NCBI RefSeq assembly: GCF_932526225.1 | Contig: NC_064038.1 | Location: 808,001-872,000, forward strand | Direction of reading: 5' to 3' | Source: Nematostella vectensis | Lineage: Eukaryota > Cnidaria > Anthozoa > Actiniaria > Edwardsiidae | Length of the DNA stretch: 64,000 nucleotides | Shown: piece after piece, positions 23,563-37,582 of the stretch | How positions within the stretch are numbered: the stretch's first letter is position 1 | How the letters are laid out: each line of letters opens with the position of its first letter | Made by a program: the position numbers and the translations under genes | The notes under the pieces: generated by a model | Told to the model about the DNA's origin: nothing | The model's input: the letters and a program-made list of their open reading frames with translations, nothing else | Database searches by the model: none

Positions 23563-25562
23563 ATTCGTTTTCTTTCTTTGTGCTTGACCCCCCTAATCCT
23601 GATTGGTTTTGCGCAAAAATAATAAAAAAAGTGAGTTTGCAAAATAAGCTTGCTAGATTTATTGATTATATGTATTCAATTTGTTCCTAGGAAGTTAACA
23701 AAAAACACAAAGCAAAGAGTTTGAGGAAGTAAACAAGTATGTGAACTTTAATGTTCTATTTGAAGGGGTGCATTTTGTACAGGGAAGCATACATAGAATG
23801 CTTAACTGGTGGAGAGGGAAGAGGTAAAAGTTTATTGAGCATAATTTAAACAATAGCAGGGGGAAGAGAGGGACACTCTCTTCATACAATATTGCAGTTG
23901 TTACCTATTATTAAATAAGTTTGTAACATGTCTTTGTTTATTAAGCAAGGTCTATTTCTGAGACAAGCAAACTCAAGTAAGAGCTGTTGAAATAACAGGT
24001 GAGTGTTAAAAAAAAAACAATTATCTGATTAGAAAAGTAATGTAGATTCCTTTGCACCAAATAAGAACAAACTTCATTTTGTTTGTTATTTATGAGGAAC
24101 GAGATGAGCTCTACAAGGCCAAGAAGAAATATGTATTGCTCATCTAAATTATACAAGTAAATAATAATATTAAAAAAGAATTACTGTAAGTAATTAGAGT
24201 GGTTTTCATTAACCCGTGAAACAAAGTGTGATAGTTAAACGGTAATAGTTAGTAAAACACAAAAAAGAACAATAGAATCAGATCACAACAAAGTGTAATA
24301 CGCTAAAGCGTAGTTCACGGGTTAATGAAGGTTTTGACATTTCAACCTTACATCCACATGAAAGTAATGCCTAATATCGAGTGCCCTACAGTAAGTGTTT
24401 TGCAGTCAAGTTGTTTTCTTTTAGTAGGTAAAAAAATTATTCTAAATAATAGTAATCATAGCTATGGTCACCACTTACACATATAGAACTTGTAATGAAA
24501 AGAAAGAAAAAAAATTTATATATGCAGTCAAACAACAGAATTGCATGATAACCTTGAATATATTGAATAAAGGACTGCAAAAAAACATCTTTTGTACTAG
24601 TTGCTTGAATTGACCCTTGGCTATTTTTAGCTGAATTCCCCTCCCCCTCTAAAAAAGAAAATAATAAGAATAATAGAACAAAACTAAAAAGAAAACAAAC
24701 ACAACAGAGACCCCCACCAACAATTTTGATTTTTTTTACTTTCCTTTAAAGGGGGAGTGTCATGTTTAAGAGATTTGCAATAGCTCTAGAGCCCTGACAC
24801 AATGAACTTCAGTGAAATTCTAATACTGACTTATGAGCTTTTGGTACATGTGGGAGACTTTAAACAAAACAAAACATATGACCACAAACTGTCAATTAAC
24901 ATAGTTTTCAATATAATATTGCATATTATTTAATAAGGTATTGACAGCTTTTAAAAAGTTCAACTGTTTGTAGACACTTAAAAGCCTACAATAAGCACTG
25001 ACTCCAGACATGCGCAGTACTATGCTGCTGCCCCTTTAAAGTAAAATACAGCTTTACTTAGTCAGCGTAGACAATATTGCGGATTTTGTCAATATTCTAA
25101 TATGAATATGTCAATATTCTCCCCCCTTACGTCTTTATTTCTATTTATTTTATGCTTTTCACATGATACCAAAACAGCGTCTTTTTTCTTCGCTAATTTG
25201 ATGTCATGTACACAATAAAAGAGATGCGCCCGTGCGCATTGCGAGTCCCCAAGGGACCCAAGACGCCCAAATAGACCTCTATTTTTTGTCATCCACAATC
25301 TCGGCGAGCTGTGCGTGGCGTAACCGTATTACAGGCTTGGGATCCTGGTTATTGTCCTCCCCATTAATGCGCGGGTTGGGATAACCTTGCAAGAGTGTTG
25401 TACAGCATATTCGCTCGGAAATATCGGTGCATGGGGCCTTCGGGTTCTTTACAGCCTTCCGTAAAAGCCTTGTGCTGCCATACCGATTGGGTAATCCGTA
25501 TGTATGGTTTCCGTTTTGTTCTTCAGACCGGGTTCGATCCCAGGCCAATGGGCTTTTTTTTT
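23563..25562 (+). repeat. Monomer U10 (class X-q)
   Basis: 2000 bp. MITE at 24209-24325, core at 25220-25562. Switches from U5-like to U3/U8-like sequence at about 24667. Core variants: GGTGCATGGGG and a T in place of C in CAGGCTTGGG. Confidence 0.95.
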
Positions 25563-27567
25563 AATTCGTTTTTTTTTCTTTGTGCTGGACTTCCTTAATC
25601 CTGATAGGTTTTGCGCAAAAATAATAAAAAAAGTGAGTTTGCAAAATAAGCTTGCTAGATTTATTGATTATATGTATTCAATTTGTTCCTAGGAAGTTAA
25701 CAAAAAACACAAAGCAAAGAGTTTGAGGAAGTAAACAAGTATGTGAACTTTAATGTTCTATTTGAAGGGATGCATTTTGTACAGGGAAGCATACATAGAA
25801 TGCTTAACTGGTGGAGAGAGAAGAGGTAAAAGTTTATTGAGCATAATTTCAACAATAGCAGGGGGAAGAGAGGGGCACTCTCTTCATACAATATTGCAGT
25901 TGTTACCTATTATTAAATAAGTTGGTAACATGTCTTTGTTTATTAAGCAAGGTCTATTTCTGAGACAAGCAAACTCAAGTAAGGCTGTTGAAATAACAGG
26001 TGAGTGTTAAAAGAAAAACAATTATCTGATTAGAAAACTACTGTAGATTCCTTTGCACCAAAATAAGAACAAACTTCATTTTGTTTGTTATTTATGAGGA
26101 ACGAGATGAGCTCTACAAAGCCATAAAGAAATATGTATTGCTCATCTAAATTATACAAGTAAATGATAATATTAAAAAAGAATTACTGTAAGTAATTAGA
26201 GTGGTTTTCATTAACCCGTGAAACAAAGTGTGATAGTTAAACTGTAATAGTTAGTAAAACACAAAAAAGAACAATAGAATGAGATCACCACAAAGTGTAA
26301 TACGCTAAAGCGTAGTTCACGGGTTAATGAAGGTTTTGACATTTCAACCTTACATCCACATGAAAGAAATGCCTAATATCGAGTGCCCTACAGTAAGTGT
26401 TTTGCAGTCAAGTTGTTTTCTGTTAGTAGGTAAAAAAATATTCTAAATAATAGTAATCATAGCTATGGTCACCACTTACACATATAGAACTTGTAATGAA
26501 AAGAAAGAAAAAAATATATATATATGCAGTCAAACAACAGAATTGCATGATAACCTTGAATATATTGAATAAAGGACTGCAAAAAAACATCTTTTGTACT
26601 AGTTGCTTGAATTGACCCTTGGCTATTTTTAGCTGAATTCCCCTCCCCCTCTAAAAAAGAAAATAATAATAATAATAATAGAAGAAAACTAAAAAGAAAA
26701 CAAATACAACAGAGACCCGCACCAACAATTTTGATTTTTTTTACTTTCCTTTAAAAGGGGAGTGTCATGGTTAAGAGATTTGCAATAGCTCTAGAGCCCT
26801 GACACAATGAACTTCAGTGAAATTCTAATACTGACTTATGAGCTTTTGGTACATGTGGGAGACTTGAAACAAAACAAAAAAAATGACCACAAACTGTCCA
26901 TTAACATAGTTTTCTATATAATATTGCATATTATTTAATAAGGTATTGACAGCTTTTAAAAAGTTCAACTGTTTGTAGACACTTAAAAGCCTACAATAAA
27001 CACTGACTCCAGACATGCGCAGTACTATGCTGCTGCCCATTTAAAGTAAAATACAGCTTTACTTAGTCAGCGTAGACAATATTGTGGATTTTGTCAATAT
27101 TTTAATATGAATATGTCAATATTCTCCCCCCTTACGTCTTTATTTCTATTTATTTTATGCTTTTCACATGATACCAAAACAGCGTCTTTTTTCTTCGCTA
27201 ATTTGATGTCATGTACACAATAAAAGAGATGCGCCCGTGCGCATGGCGAGTCCCCAAGGGACCCAAGACGCCCAAATAGACCTCTATTTTTTGTCATCCA
27301 CAATCTCGGCGAGCTGTGCGTGGCGTAACCGTATTACAGGCCTGGGATCCTGGTTATTGTCCTCCCCATTAATGCGCGGGTTGGGATAACCTTGCAAGAG
27401 TGTTGTACAGCATATTCGCTCGGAAATATCGGTGCTTGGGGCCTTCGGGTTCTTTACAGCCTTCCGTAAAAGCCTTGTGCTGCCATACCGATTGGGTAAT
27501 CCGTATGTATGGTTTCCGTTTTGTTCTTCAGACCGGGTTCGATCCCAGGCCAATGGGCTTTTTTTTT
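25563..27567 (+). repeat. Monomer U11 (class Y-p)
   Basis: 2005 bp. MITE at 26211-26327, core at 27225-27567. Private variants: AAACTGTAAT inside the MITE (shared with U12), GAATGAGATC, and GCCCATTTAAAG in the spacer. Confidence 0.95.
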
Positions 27568-29576
27568 AATTCGTTTTTTTTTCTTTGTGCTGGACTTCCT
27601 TAATCCTGATAGGTTTTGCGCAAAAAATATAAAAAAAGTGAGTTTGCAAAATAAGCTTGCTAGATTTATTGATTATATGTATTCAATTTGTTCCTAGGAA
27701 GTTAACAAAAAACACAAAGCAAAGAGTTTGAGGAAGTAAACAAGTATGTGAACTTTAATGTTCTATTTGAAGGGATGCATTTTGTACAGGGAAGCATACA
27801 TAGAATGCTTAACTGGTGGAGAGGGAAGAGGTAAAAGTTTATTGAGCATAATTTCAACAATAGCAGGGGGAAGAGAGGGGCACTCTCTTCATACAATATT
27901 GCAGTTGTTACCTATTATTAAATAAGTTTGTAACATGTCTTTGTTTATTAAGCAAGGTCTATTTCTGAGACAAGCAAACTCAAGTAAGGCTGTTGAAATA
28001 ACAGGTGAGTGTTAAAAGAAAAACAATTATCTGATTAGAAAACTACTGTAGATTCCTTTGCACCAAAATAAGAACAAAATTCATTTTGTTTGTTATTTAT
28101 GAGGAACGAGATGAGCTCTAAAAAGCCATAAAGAAATATGTATTGCTCATCTAAATTATACAAGTAAATGATAATATTAAAAAAGAATTACTGTAAGTAA
28201 TAAGAGTGCTTTTCATTAACCCGTGAAACAAAGTGTGATAGTTAAACTGTAATAGTTAGTAAAACACAAAAAAGAACAATAGAATCAGATCACAACAAAG
28301 TGTAATACGCTAAAGCGTAGTTCACGGGTTAATGAAGGTTTTGACATTTCAACCTTATATCCACATGAAAGAAATGCCGAATATCGAGTGCCCTACAGTA
28401 AGTGTTTTGCAGTCAAGTTGTTTTCTGTTAGTAGGTAAAAAAATATTCTAAATAATAGTAATCATAGCTATGGTCACCACTTACACATATAGAACTTGTA
28501 ATGAAAAGAAAGAAAAAAATATATATATATATATGCAGTCAAACAACAGAATTGCATGATAACCTTGAATATATTGAATAAAGGACTGCAAAAAAACATC
28601 TTTTGTACTAGTTGCTTGAATTGACCCTTGGCTATTTTTAGCTGAATTCCCCTCCCCCTCTAAAAAAGAAAATAATAATAATAATAATAGAAGAAAACTA
28701 AAAAGAAAACAAATACAACAGAGACCCGCACCAACAATTTTGATTTTTTTTACTTTCCTTTAAAAGGGGAGTGTCATGGTTAAGAGATTTGCAATAGCTC
28801 TAGAGCCCTGACACAATGAACTTCAGTGAAATACTAATACTGACTTATGAGCTTTTGGTACATGTGGGAGACTTGAAACAAAACAAAAAAAATGACCACA
28901 AACTGTCCATTAACATAGTTTTCTATATAATATTGCATATTATTTAATAAGGTATTGACAGCTTTTAAAAAGTTCAACTGTTTGTAGACACTTAAAAGCC
29001 TACAATAAACACTGACTCCAGACATGCGCAGTACTATGCTGCTGCCCCTTTAAAGTAAAATACAGCTTTACTTAGTCAGCGTAGACAATATTGTGGATTT
29101 TGTCAATATTTTAATATGAATATGTCAATATTCTCCCCCCTTACGTCTTTATTTCTATTTATTTTATGCTTTTCACATGATACCAAAACAGCGTCTTTTT
29201 TCTTCGCTAATTTGATGTCATGTACACAATAAAAGAGATGCGCCCGTGCGCATGGCGAGTCCCCAAGGGACCCAAGACGCCCAAATAGACCTCTATTTTT
29301 TGTCATCCACAATCTCGGCGAGCTGTGCGTGGCGTAACCGTATTACAGGCCTGGGATCCTGGTTATTGTCCTCCCCATTAATGCGCGGGTTGGGATAACC
29401 TTGCAAGAGTGTTGTACAGCATATTCGCTCGGAAATATCGGTGCTTGGGGCCTTCGGGTTCTTTACAGCCTTCCGTAAAAGCCTTGTGCTGCCATACCGA
29501 TTGGGTAATCCGTATGTATGGTTTCCGTTTTGTTCTTCAGACCGGGTTCGATCCCAGGCCAATGGGCTTTTTTTTT
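27568..29576 (+). repeat. Monomer U12 (class Y-p)
   Basis: 2009 bp. MITE at 28216-28332, core at 29234-29576. Has the longer (TA)n run near 28520 and AAAAAATATAA in place of AAAAATAATAA after the T-run. Confidence 0.95.
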
Positions 29577-31578
29577 AATTCGTTTTTTTTTCTTTGTGCT
29601 GGACTTCCTTAATCCTGATAGGTTTTGCGCAAAAATAATAAAAAAAGTGAGTTTGCAAAATAAGCTTGCTAGATTTATTGATTATATGTATTCAATTTGT
29701 TCCTAGGAAGTTAACAAAAAACACAAAGCAAAGAGTTTGAGGAAGTAAACAAGTATGTGAACTTTAATGTTCTATTTGAAGTGATGCATTTTGTACAGGG
29801 AAGCATACATAGAATGCTTAACTGGTGGAGAGGGAAGAGGTAAAAGTTTATTGAGCATAATTTCAACAATAGCAGGGGGAAGAGAGGGGCACTCTCTTCA
29901 TACAATATTGCAGTTGTTACCTATTATTAAATAAGTTTGTAACATGTCTTTGTTTATTAAGCAAGGTCTATTTCTGAGACAAGCAAACTCAAGTAAGGCA
30001 GTTGAAATAACAGGTGAGTGTTAAAAGAAAAACAATTATCTGATTAGAAAACTACTGTAGATTCCTTTGCACCAAAATAAGAACAAACTTCATTTTGTTT
30101 GTTATATATGAGGAACGAGATGAGCTCCACAAAGCCATAAAGAAATATGTATTGCTCATCTAAATTATACAAGTAAATGATAATATTAAAAAAGAATTAC
30201 TGTAAGTAATTAGAGTGGTTTTCATTAACCCGTGAAACAAAGTGTGATAGTTAAACGGTAATAGTTAGTAAAACACAAAAAAGAACAATAGAATCAGGTC
30301 ACAACAAAGTGTAATACGCTAAAGCGTAGTTCACGGGTTAATGAAGGTTTTGACATTTCAACCTTACATCCACATGAAAGTAATGCCTAATATCGAGTGC
30401 CCTACAGTAAGTGTTTTGCAGTCAAGTTGTTTTCTTTTAGTAGGTAAAAAAATTATTCTAAATAATAGTAATCATAGCTATGGTCACCACTTACACATAT
30501 AGAACTTGTAATGAAAAGAAAGAAAAAAAATTTATATATGCAGTCAAACAACAGAATTGCATGATAACCTTGAATATATTGAATAAAGGACTGCAAAAAA
30601 ACATCTTTTGTACTAGTTGCTTGAATTGACCCTTGGCTATTTTTAGCTGAATTCCCCTCCCCCTCTAAAAAAGAAAATAATAAGAATAATAGAACAAAAC
30701 TAAAAAGAAAACAAACACAACAGAGACCCCCACCAACAATTTTGATTTTTTTTACTTTCCTTTAAAGGGGGAGTGTCATGTTTAAGAGATTTGCAATAGC
30801 TCTAGAGCCCTGACACAATGAACTTCAGTGAAATTCTAATACTGACTTATGAGCTTTTGGTACATGTGGGAGACTTGAAACAAAACAAAAAAAATGACCA
30901 CAAACTGTCCATTAACATAGTTTTCTATATAATATTGCATATTATTTAATAAGGTATTGACAGCTTTTAAAAAGTTCAACTGTTTGTAGACACTTAAAAG
31001 CCTACAATAAACACTGACTCCAGACATGCGCAGTACTATGCTGCTGCCCCTTTAAAGTAAAATACAGCTTTACTTAGTCAGCGTAGACAATATTGTGGAT
31101 TTTGTCAATATTTTAATATGAATATGTCAATATTCTCCCCCCTTACGTCTTTATTTCTATTTATTTTATGCTTTTCACATGATACCAAAACAGCGTCTTT
31201 TTTCTTCGCTAATTTGATGTCATGTACACAATAAAAGAGATGCGCCCGTGCGCATGGCGAGTCCCCAAGGGACCCAAGACGCCCAAATAGACCTCTATTT
31301 TTTGTCATCCACAATCTCGGCGAGCTGTGCGTGGCGTAACCGTATTACAGGCCTGGGATCCTGGTTATTGTCCTCCCCATTAATGCGCGGGTTGGGATAA
31401 CCTTGCAAGAGTGTTGTACAGCATATTCGCTCGGAAATATCGGTGCTTGGGGCCTTCGGGTTCTTTACAGCCTTCCGTAAAAGCCTTGTGCTGCCATACC
31501 GATTGGGTAATCCGTATGTATGGTTTCCGTTTTGTTCTTCAGACCGGGTTCGATCCCAGGCCAATGGGCTTTTTTTTT
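29577..31578 (+). repeat. Monomer U13 (class Y-p)
   Basis: 2002 bp. MITE at 30225-30341, core at 31236-31578. Nearly identical to U14 (offset 2002), sharing AGGCAGTTG, TTATATATGAGG and GAGCTCCAC. This is a recent one-unit duplication. Confidence 0.95.
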
Positions 31579-33581
31579 AATTCGTTTTTTTTTCTTTGTG
31601 CTGGACTTCCTTAATCCTGATAGGTTTTGCGCAAAAATAATAAAAAAAGTGAGTTTGCAAAATAAGCTTGCTAGATTTATTGATTATATGTATTCAATTT
31701 GTTCCTAGGAAGTTAACAAAAAACACAAAGCAAAGAGTTTGAGGAAGTAAACAAGTATGTGAACTTTAATGTTCTATTTGAAGTGATGCATTTTGTACAG
31801 GGAAGCATACATAGAATGCTTAACTGGTGGAGAGGGAAGAGGTAAAAGTTTATTGAGCATAATTTCAACAATAGCAGGGGGAAGAGAGGGGCACTCTCTT
31901 CATACAATATTGCAGTTGTTACCTATTATTAAATAAGTTTGTAACATGTCTTTGTTTATTAAGCAAGGTCTATTTCTGAGACAAGCAAACTCAAGTAAGG
32001 CAGTTGAAATAACAGGTGAGTGTTAAAAGAAAAACAATTATCTGATTAGAAAACTACTGTAGATTCCTTTGCACCAAAATAAGAACAAACTTCATTTTGT
32101 TTGTTATATATGAGGAACGAGATGAGCTCCACAAAGCCATAAAGAAATATGTATTGCTCATCTAAATTATACAAGTAAATGATAATATTAAAAAAGAATT
32201 ACTGTAAGTAATTAGAGTGGTTTTCATTAACCCGTGAAACAAAGTGTGATAGTTAAACGGTAATAGTTAGTAAAACACAAAAAAGAACAATAGAATCAGG
32301 TCACAACAAAGTGTAATACGCTAAAGCGTAGTTCACGGGTTAATGAAGGTTTTGACATTTCAACCTTACATCCACATGAAAGTAATGCCTAATATCGAGT
32401 GCCCTACAGTAAGTGTTTTGCAGTCAAGTTGTTTTCTTTTAGTAGGTAAAAAAATTATTCTAAATAATAGTAATCATAGCTATGGTCACCACTTACACAT
32501 ATAGAACTTGTAATGAAAAGAAAGAAAAAAAATTTATATATGCAGTCAAACAACAGAATTGCATGATAACCTTGAATATATTGAATAAAGGACTGCAAAA
32601 AAACATCTTTTGTACTAGTTGCTTGAATTGACCCTTGGCTATTTTTAGCTGAATTCCCCTCCCCCTCTAAAAAAGAAAATAATAAGAATAATAGAACAAA
32701 ACTAAAAAGAAAACAAACACAACAGAGACCCCCACCAACAATTTTGATTTTTTTTACTTTCCTTTAAAGGGGGAGTGTCATGTTTAAGAGATTTGCAATA
32801 GCTCTAGAGCCCTGACACAATGAACTTCAGTGAAATTCTAATACTGACTTATGAGCTTTTGGTACATGTGGGAGACTTGAAACAAAACAAAAAAAATGAC
32901 CACAAACTGTCCATTAACATAGTTTTCTATATAATATTGCATATTATTTAATAAGGTATTGACAGCTTTTAAAAAGTTCAACTGTTTGTAGACACTTAAA
33001 AGCCTACAATAAACACTGACTCCAGACATGCGCAGTACTATGCTGCTGCCCCTTTAAAGTAAAATACAGCTTTACTTAGTCAGCGTAGACAATATTGTGG
33101 ATTTTGTCAATATTTTAATATGAATATGTCAATATTCTCCCCCCTTACATCTTTATTTCTATTTAATTTATGCTTTTCACATGATACCAAAACAGCGTCT
33201 TTTTTCTTCGCTAATTTGATGTCATGTACACAATAAAAGAGATGCGCCCGTGCGCATGGCGAGTCCCCAAGGGACCCAAGACGCCCAAATAGACCTCTAT
33301 TTTTTGTCATCCACAATCTCGGCGAGCTGTGCGTGGCGTAACCATATTACAGGCCTGGGATCCTGGTTATTGTCCTCCCCATTAATGCGCGGGTTGGGAT
33401 AACCTTGCAAGAGTGTTGTACAGCATATTCGCCCGGAAATATCGGTGCTTGGGGCCTTCGGGTTCTTTACAGCCTTCCGTAAAAGCCTTGTGCTGCCATA
33501 CCGATTGGGTAATCCGTATGTATGGTTTCCGTTTTGTTCTTCAGACCGGGTTCGATTCCAGGCCAATGGGCTTTTTTTTTT
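31579..33581 (+). repeat. Monomer U14 (class Y-p)
   Basis: 2003 bp. MITE at 32227-32343, core at 33238-33581 with T10. Its first part duplicates U13. The core carries GGTTCGATTCC, which fits the generic B-box consensus GGTTCGANTCC better than the common form. Confidence 0.95.
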
Positions 33582-35580
33582 AATTCGTTTTTTTTTCTTT
33601 GTGCTGGACTTCCTTAATCCTGATAGGTTTTGCGCAAAAATAATAAAAAAAGTGAGTTTGCAAAATAAGCTTGCTAGATTTATTGATTATATGTATTCAA
33701 TTTGTTCCTAGGAAGTTAACAAAAAACACAAAGCAAAGAGTTTGAGGAAGTAAACAAGTATGTGAACTTTAATGTTCTATTTGTAGGGATGCATTTTGTA
33801 CAGGGAAGCATACATAGAATGCTTAACTGGTGGAGAGGGAAGAGGTAAAAGTTTATTGAGCATAATTTCAACAATAGCAGGGGGAAGAGAGGGGCACTCT
33901 CTTCATACAATATTGCAGTTGTTACCTATTATTAAATAAGTTTGTAACATGTCTTTGTTTATTAAGCAAGGTCTATTTCTGAGACAAGCAAGCTCAAGTA
34001 AGAGCTGTTGAAATAACAGGTGAGTGTTAAAAAAAACAATTATCTGATTAGAAAACTAATGTAGATTCCTTTGCACCAAATAAGAACAAACTTCATTTTG
34101 TTTGTTATTTATGAGGAACGAGATGAGCTCTACAAGGCCAAGAAGAAATATGTATTGCTCATCTAAATTATACAAGTAAATGATAATATTAAAAAAGAAT
34201 TACTGTAAGTAATTAGAGTGGTTTTCATTAACCCGTGAAACAAAGTGTGATAGTTAAACGGTAATAGTTAGTAAAACACAAAAAAGAACAATAGAATCAG
34301 GTCACAACAAAGTGTAATACGCTAAAGCGTAGTTCACGGGTTAATGAAGGTTTTGACATTTCAACATTACATCCACATGAAAGTAATGCCTAATATCGAG
34401 TGCCCTACAGTAAGTGTTTTGCAGTCAAGTTGTTTTCTTTTAGTAGGTAAAAAAATTATTCTAAATAATAGTAATCATAGCTATGGTCACCACTTACACA
34501 TATAGAACTTGTAATGAAAAGAAAGAAAAAAATTTATATATGCAGTCAAACAACAGAATTGCATGATAACCTTGAATATATTGAATAAAGGACTGCAAAA
34601 AAACATCTTTTGTACTAGTTGCTTGAATTGACCCTTGGCTATTTTTAGCTGAATTCCCCTCCCCCTCTAAAAAAGAAAATAATAAGAATAATAGAACAAA
34701 ACTAAAAAGAAAACAAACACAACAGAGACCCCCACCAACAATTTTGATTTTTTTTACTTTCCTTTAAAGGGGGAGTGTCATGTTTAAGAGATTTGCAATA
34801 GCTCTAGAGCCCTGACACGATGAACTTCAGTGAAATTCTAATACTGACTTATGAGCTTTTGGTACATGTGGGAGACTTTAAACAAAACAAAACAAATGAC
34901 CACAAACTGTCAATTAACATAGTTTTCAATATAATATTGCATATTATATAATAAGGTATTGACAGCTTTTAAAAAGTTCAACTGTTTGTAGACACTTAAA
35001 AGCCTACAATAAGCACTGACTCCAGACATGCGCAGTACTATGCTGCTGCCCCTTTAAAGTAAAATACAGCTTTACTTAGTCAGCGTAGACAATATTGTGG
35101 ATTTTGTCAATATTTTAATATGAATATGTCAATATTCTCCCCCCTTACGTCTTTATTTCTATTTATTTTATGCTTTTCACATGATACCAAAACAGCGTCT
35201 TTTTTCTTCGCTAATTTGATGTCATGTACACAATAAAAGAGATGCGCCCGTGCGCATGGCGAGTCCCCAAGGGACCCAAGACGCCCAAATAGACCTCTAT
35301 TTTTTGTCATCCACAATCTCGGCGAGCTGTGCGTGGCGTAACCGTATTACAGGCCTGGGATCCTGGTTATTGTCCTCCCCATTAATGCGCGGGTTGGGAT
35401 AACCTTGCAAGAGTGTTGTACAGCATATTCGCTCGGAAATATCGGTGCTTGGGGCCTTCGGGTTCTTTACAGCCTTCCGTAAAAGCCTTGTGCTGCCATA
35501 CCGATTGGGTAATCCGTATGTATGGTTTCCGTTTTGTTCTTCAGACCGGGTTCGATCCCAGGCCAATGGGCTTTTTTTTT
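33582..35580 (+). repeat. Monomer U15 (class X-q)
   Basis: 1999 bp. MITE at 34228-34344, core at 35238-35580. Lies between the closely related U13/U14 and U16, so the local order is alternating. Confidence 0.95.
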
Positions 35581-37582
35581 AATTCGTTTTTTTTTCTTTG
35601 TGCTGGACTTCCTTAATCCTGATAGGTTTTGCGCAAAAATAATAAAAAAAGTGAGTTTGCAAAATAAGCTTGCTAGATTTATTGATTATATGTATTCAAT
35701 TTGTTCCTAGGAAGTTAACAAAAAACACAAAGCAAAGAGTTTGAGGAAGTAAACAAGTATGTGAACTTTAATGTTCTATTTGAAGTGATGCATTTTGTAC
35801 AGGGAAGCATACATAGAATGCTTAACTGGTGGAGAGGGAAGAGGTAAAAGTTTATTGAGCATAATTTCAACAATAGCAGGGGGAAGAGAGGGGCACTCTC
35901 TTCATACAATATTGCAGTTGTTACCTATTATTAAATAAGTTTGTAACATGTCTTTGTTTATTAAGCAAGGTCTATTTCTGAGACAAGCAAACTCAAGTAA
36001 GGCAGTTGAAATAACAGGTGAGTGTTAAAAGAAAAACAATTATCTGATTAGAAAACTACTGTAGATTCCTTTGCACCAAAATAAGAACAAACTTCATTTT
36101 GTTTGTTATATATGAGGAACGAGATGAGCTCCACAAAGCCATAAAGAAATATGTATTGCTCATCTAAATTATACAAGTAAATGATAATATTAAAAAAGAA
36201 TTACTGTAAGTAATTAGAGTGGTTTTCATTAACCCGTGAAACAAAGTGTGATAGTTAAACGGTAATAGTTAGTAAAACACAAAAAAGAACAATAGAATCA
36301 GGTCACAACAAAGTGTAATACGCTAAAGCGTAGTTCACGGGTTAATGAAGGTTTTGACATTTCAACCTTACATCCACATGAAAGTAATGCCTAATATCGA
36401 GTGCCCTACAGTAAGTGTTTTGCAGTCAAGTTGTTTTCTTTTAGTAGGTAAAAAAATTATTCTAAATAATAGTAATCATAGCTATGGTCACCACTTACAC
36501 ATATAGAACTTGTAATGAAAAGAAAGAAAAAAATTTATATATGCAGTCAAACAACAGAATTGCATGATAACCTTGAATATATTGAATAAAGGACTGCAAA
36601 AAAAACATCTTTTGTACTAGTTGCTTGAATTGACCCTTGGCTATTTTTAGCTGAATTCCCCTCCCCCTCTAAAAAAGAAAATAATAAGAATAATAGAACA
36701 AAACTAAAAAGAAAACAAACACAACAGAGACCCCCACCAACAATTTTGATTTTTTTTACTTTCCTTTAAAGGGGGAGTGTCATGTTTAAGAGATTTGCAA
36801 TAGCTCTAGAGCCCTGACACGATGAACTTCAGTGAAATTCTAATACTGACTTATGAGCTTTTGGTACATGTGGGAGACTTTAAACAAAACAAAACAAATG
36901 ACCACAAACTGTCAATTAACATAGTTTTCAATATAATATTGCATATTATATAATAAGGTATTGACAGCTTTTAAAAAGTTCAACTGTTTGTAGACACTTA
37001 AAAGCCTACAATAAGCACTGACTCCAGACATGCGCAGTACTATGCTGCTGCCCCTTTAAAGTAAAATACAGCTTTACTTAGTCAGCGTAGACAATATTGC
37101 GGATTTTGTCAATATTTTAATATGAATATGTCAATATTCTCCCCCCTTACGTCTTTATTTCTATTTATTTTATGCTTTTCACATGATACCAAAACAGCGT
37201 CTTTTTTCTTCGCTAATTTGATGTCATGTACACAATAAAAGAGATGCGCCCGTGCGCATTGCGAGTCCCCAAGGGACCCAAGACGCCCAAATAGACCTCT
37301 ATTTTTTGTCATCCACAATCTCGGCGAGCTGTGCGTGGCGTAACCGTATTACAGGCCTGGGATCCTGGTTATTGTCCTCCCCATTAATGCGCGGGTTGGG
37401 ATAACCTTGCAAGAGTGTTGTACAGCATATTCGCTTGGAAATTTCGGTGCTTGGGGCCTTCGGATTCCTTACAGCCTTCCGTAAAAGCCTTGTGCTGCCA
37501 TACCGATTGGGTAATCCGTATGTATGGTTTCGTTTTGTTCTTCAGACCGGGTTCGATCCCAGGCCAATGGGCTTTTTTTTTT
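35581..37582 (+). repeat. Monomer U16 (class Y-q)
   Basis: 2002 bp. MITE at 36229-36345, core at 37240-37582 with T10. The first half is of U13/U14 type, the second half of U15 type. The core has CGCTTGGAAATTTC, TTCGGATTCC and a lost C in GGTTTCGTTTTG, one of the more diverged cores. Confidence 0.95.

Larger units (their letters stand above)
13788..24667 (+). repeat. Higher-order repeat, copy B
   Basis: Second copy of the five-monomer block at 1042-11922, including its own LINE. The class-X patch at about 21562-22480 replaces the class-Y sequence of copy A. Confidence 0.9.
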
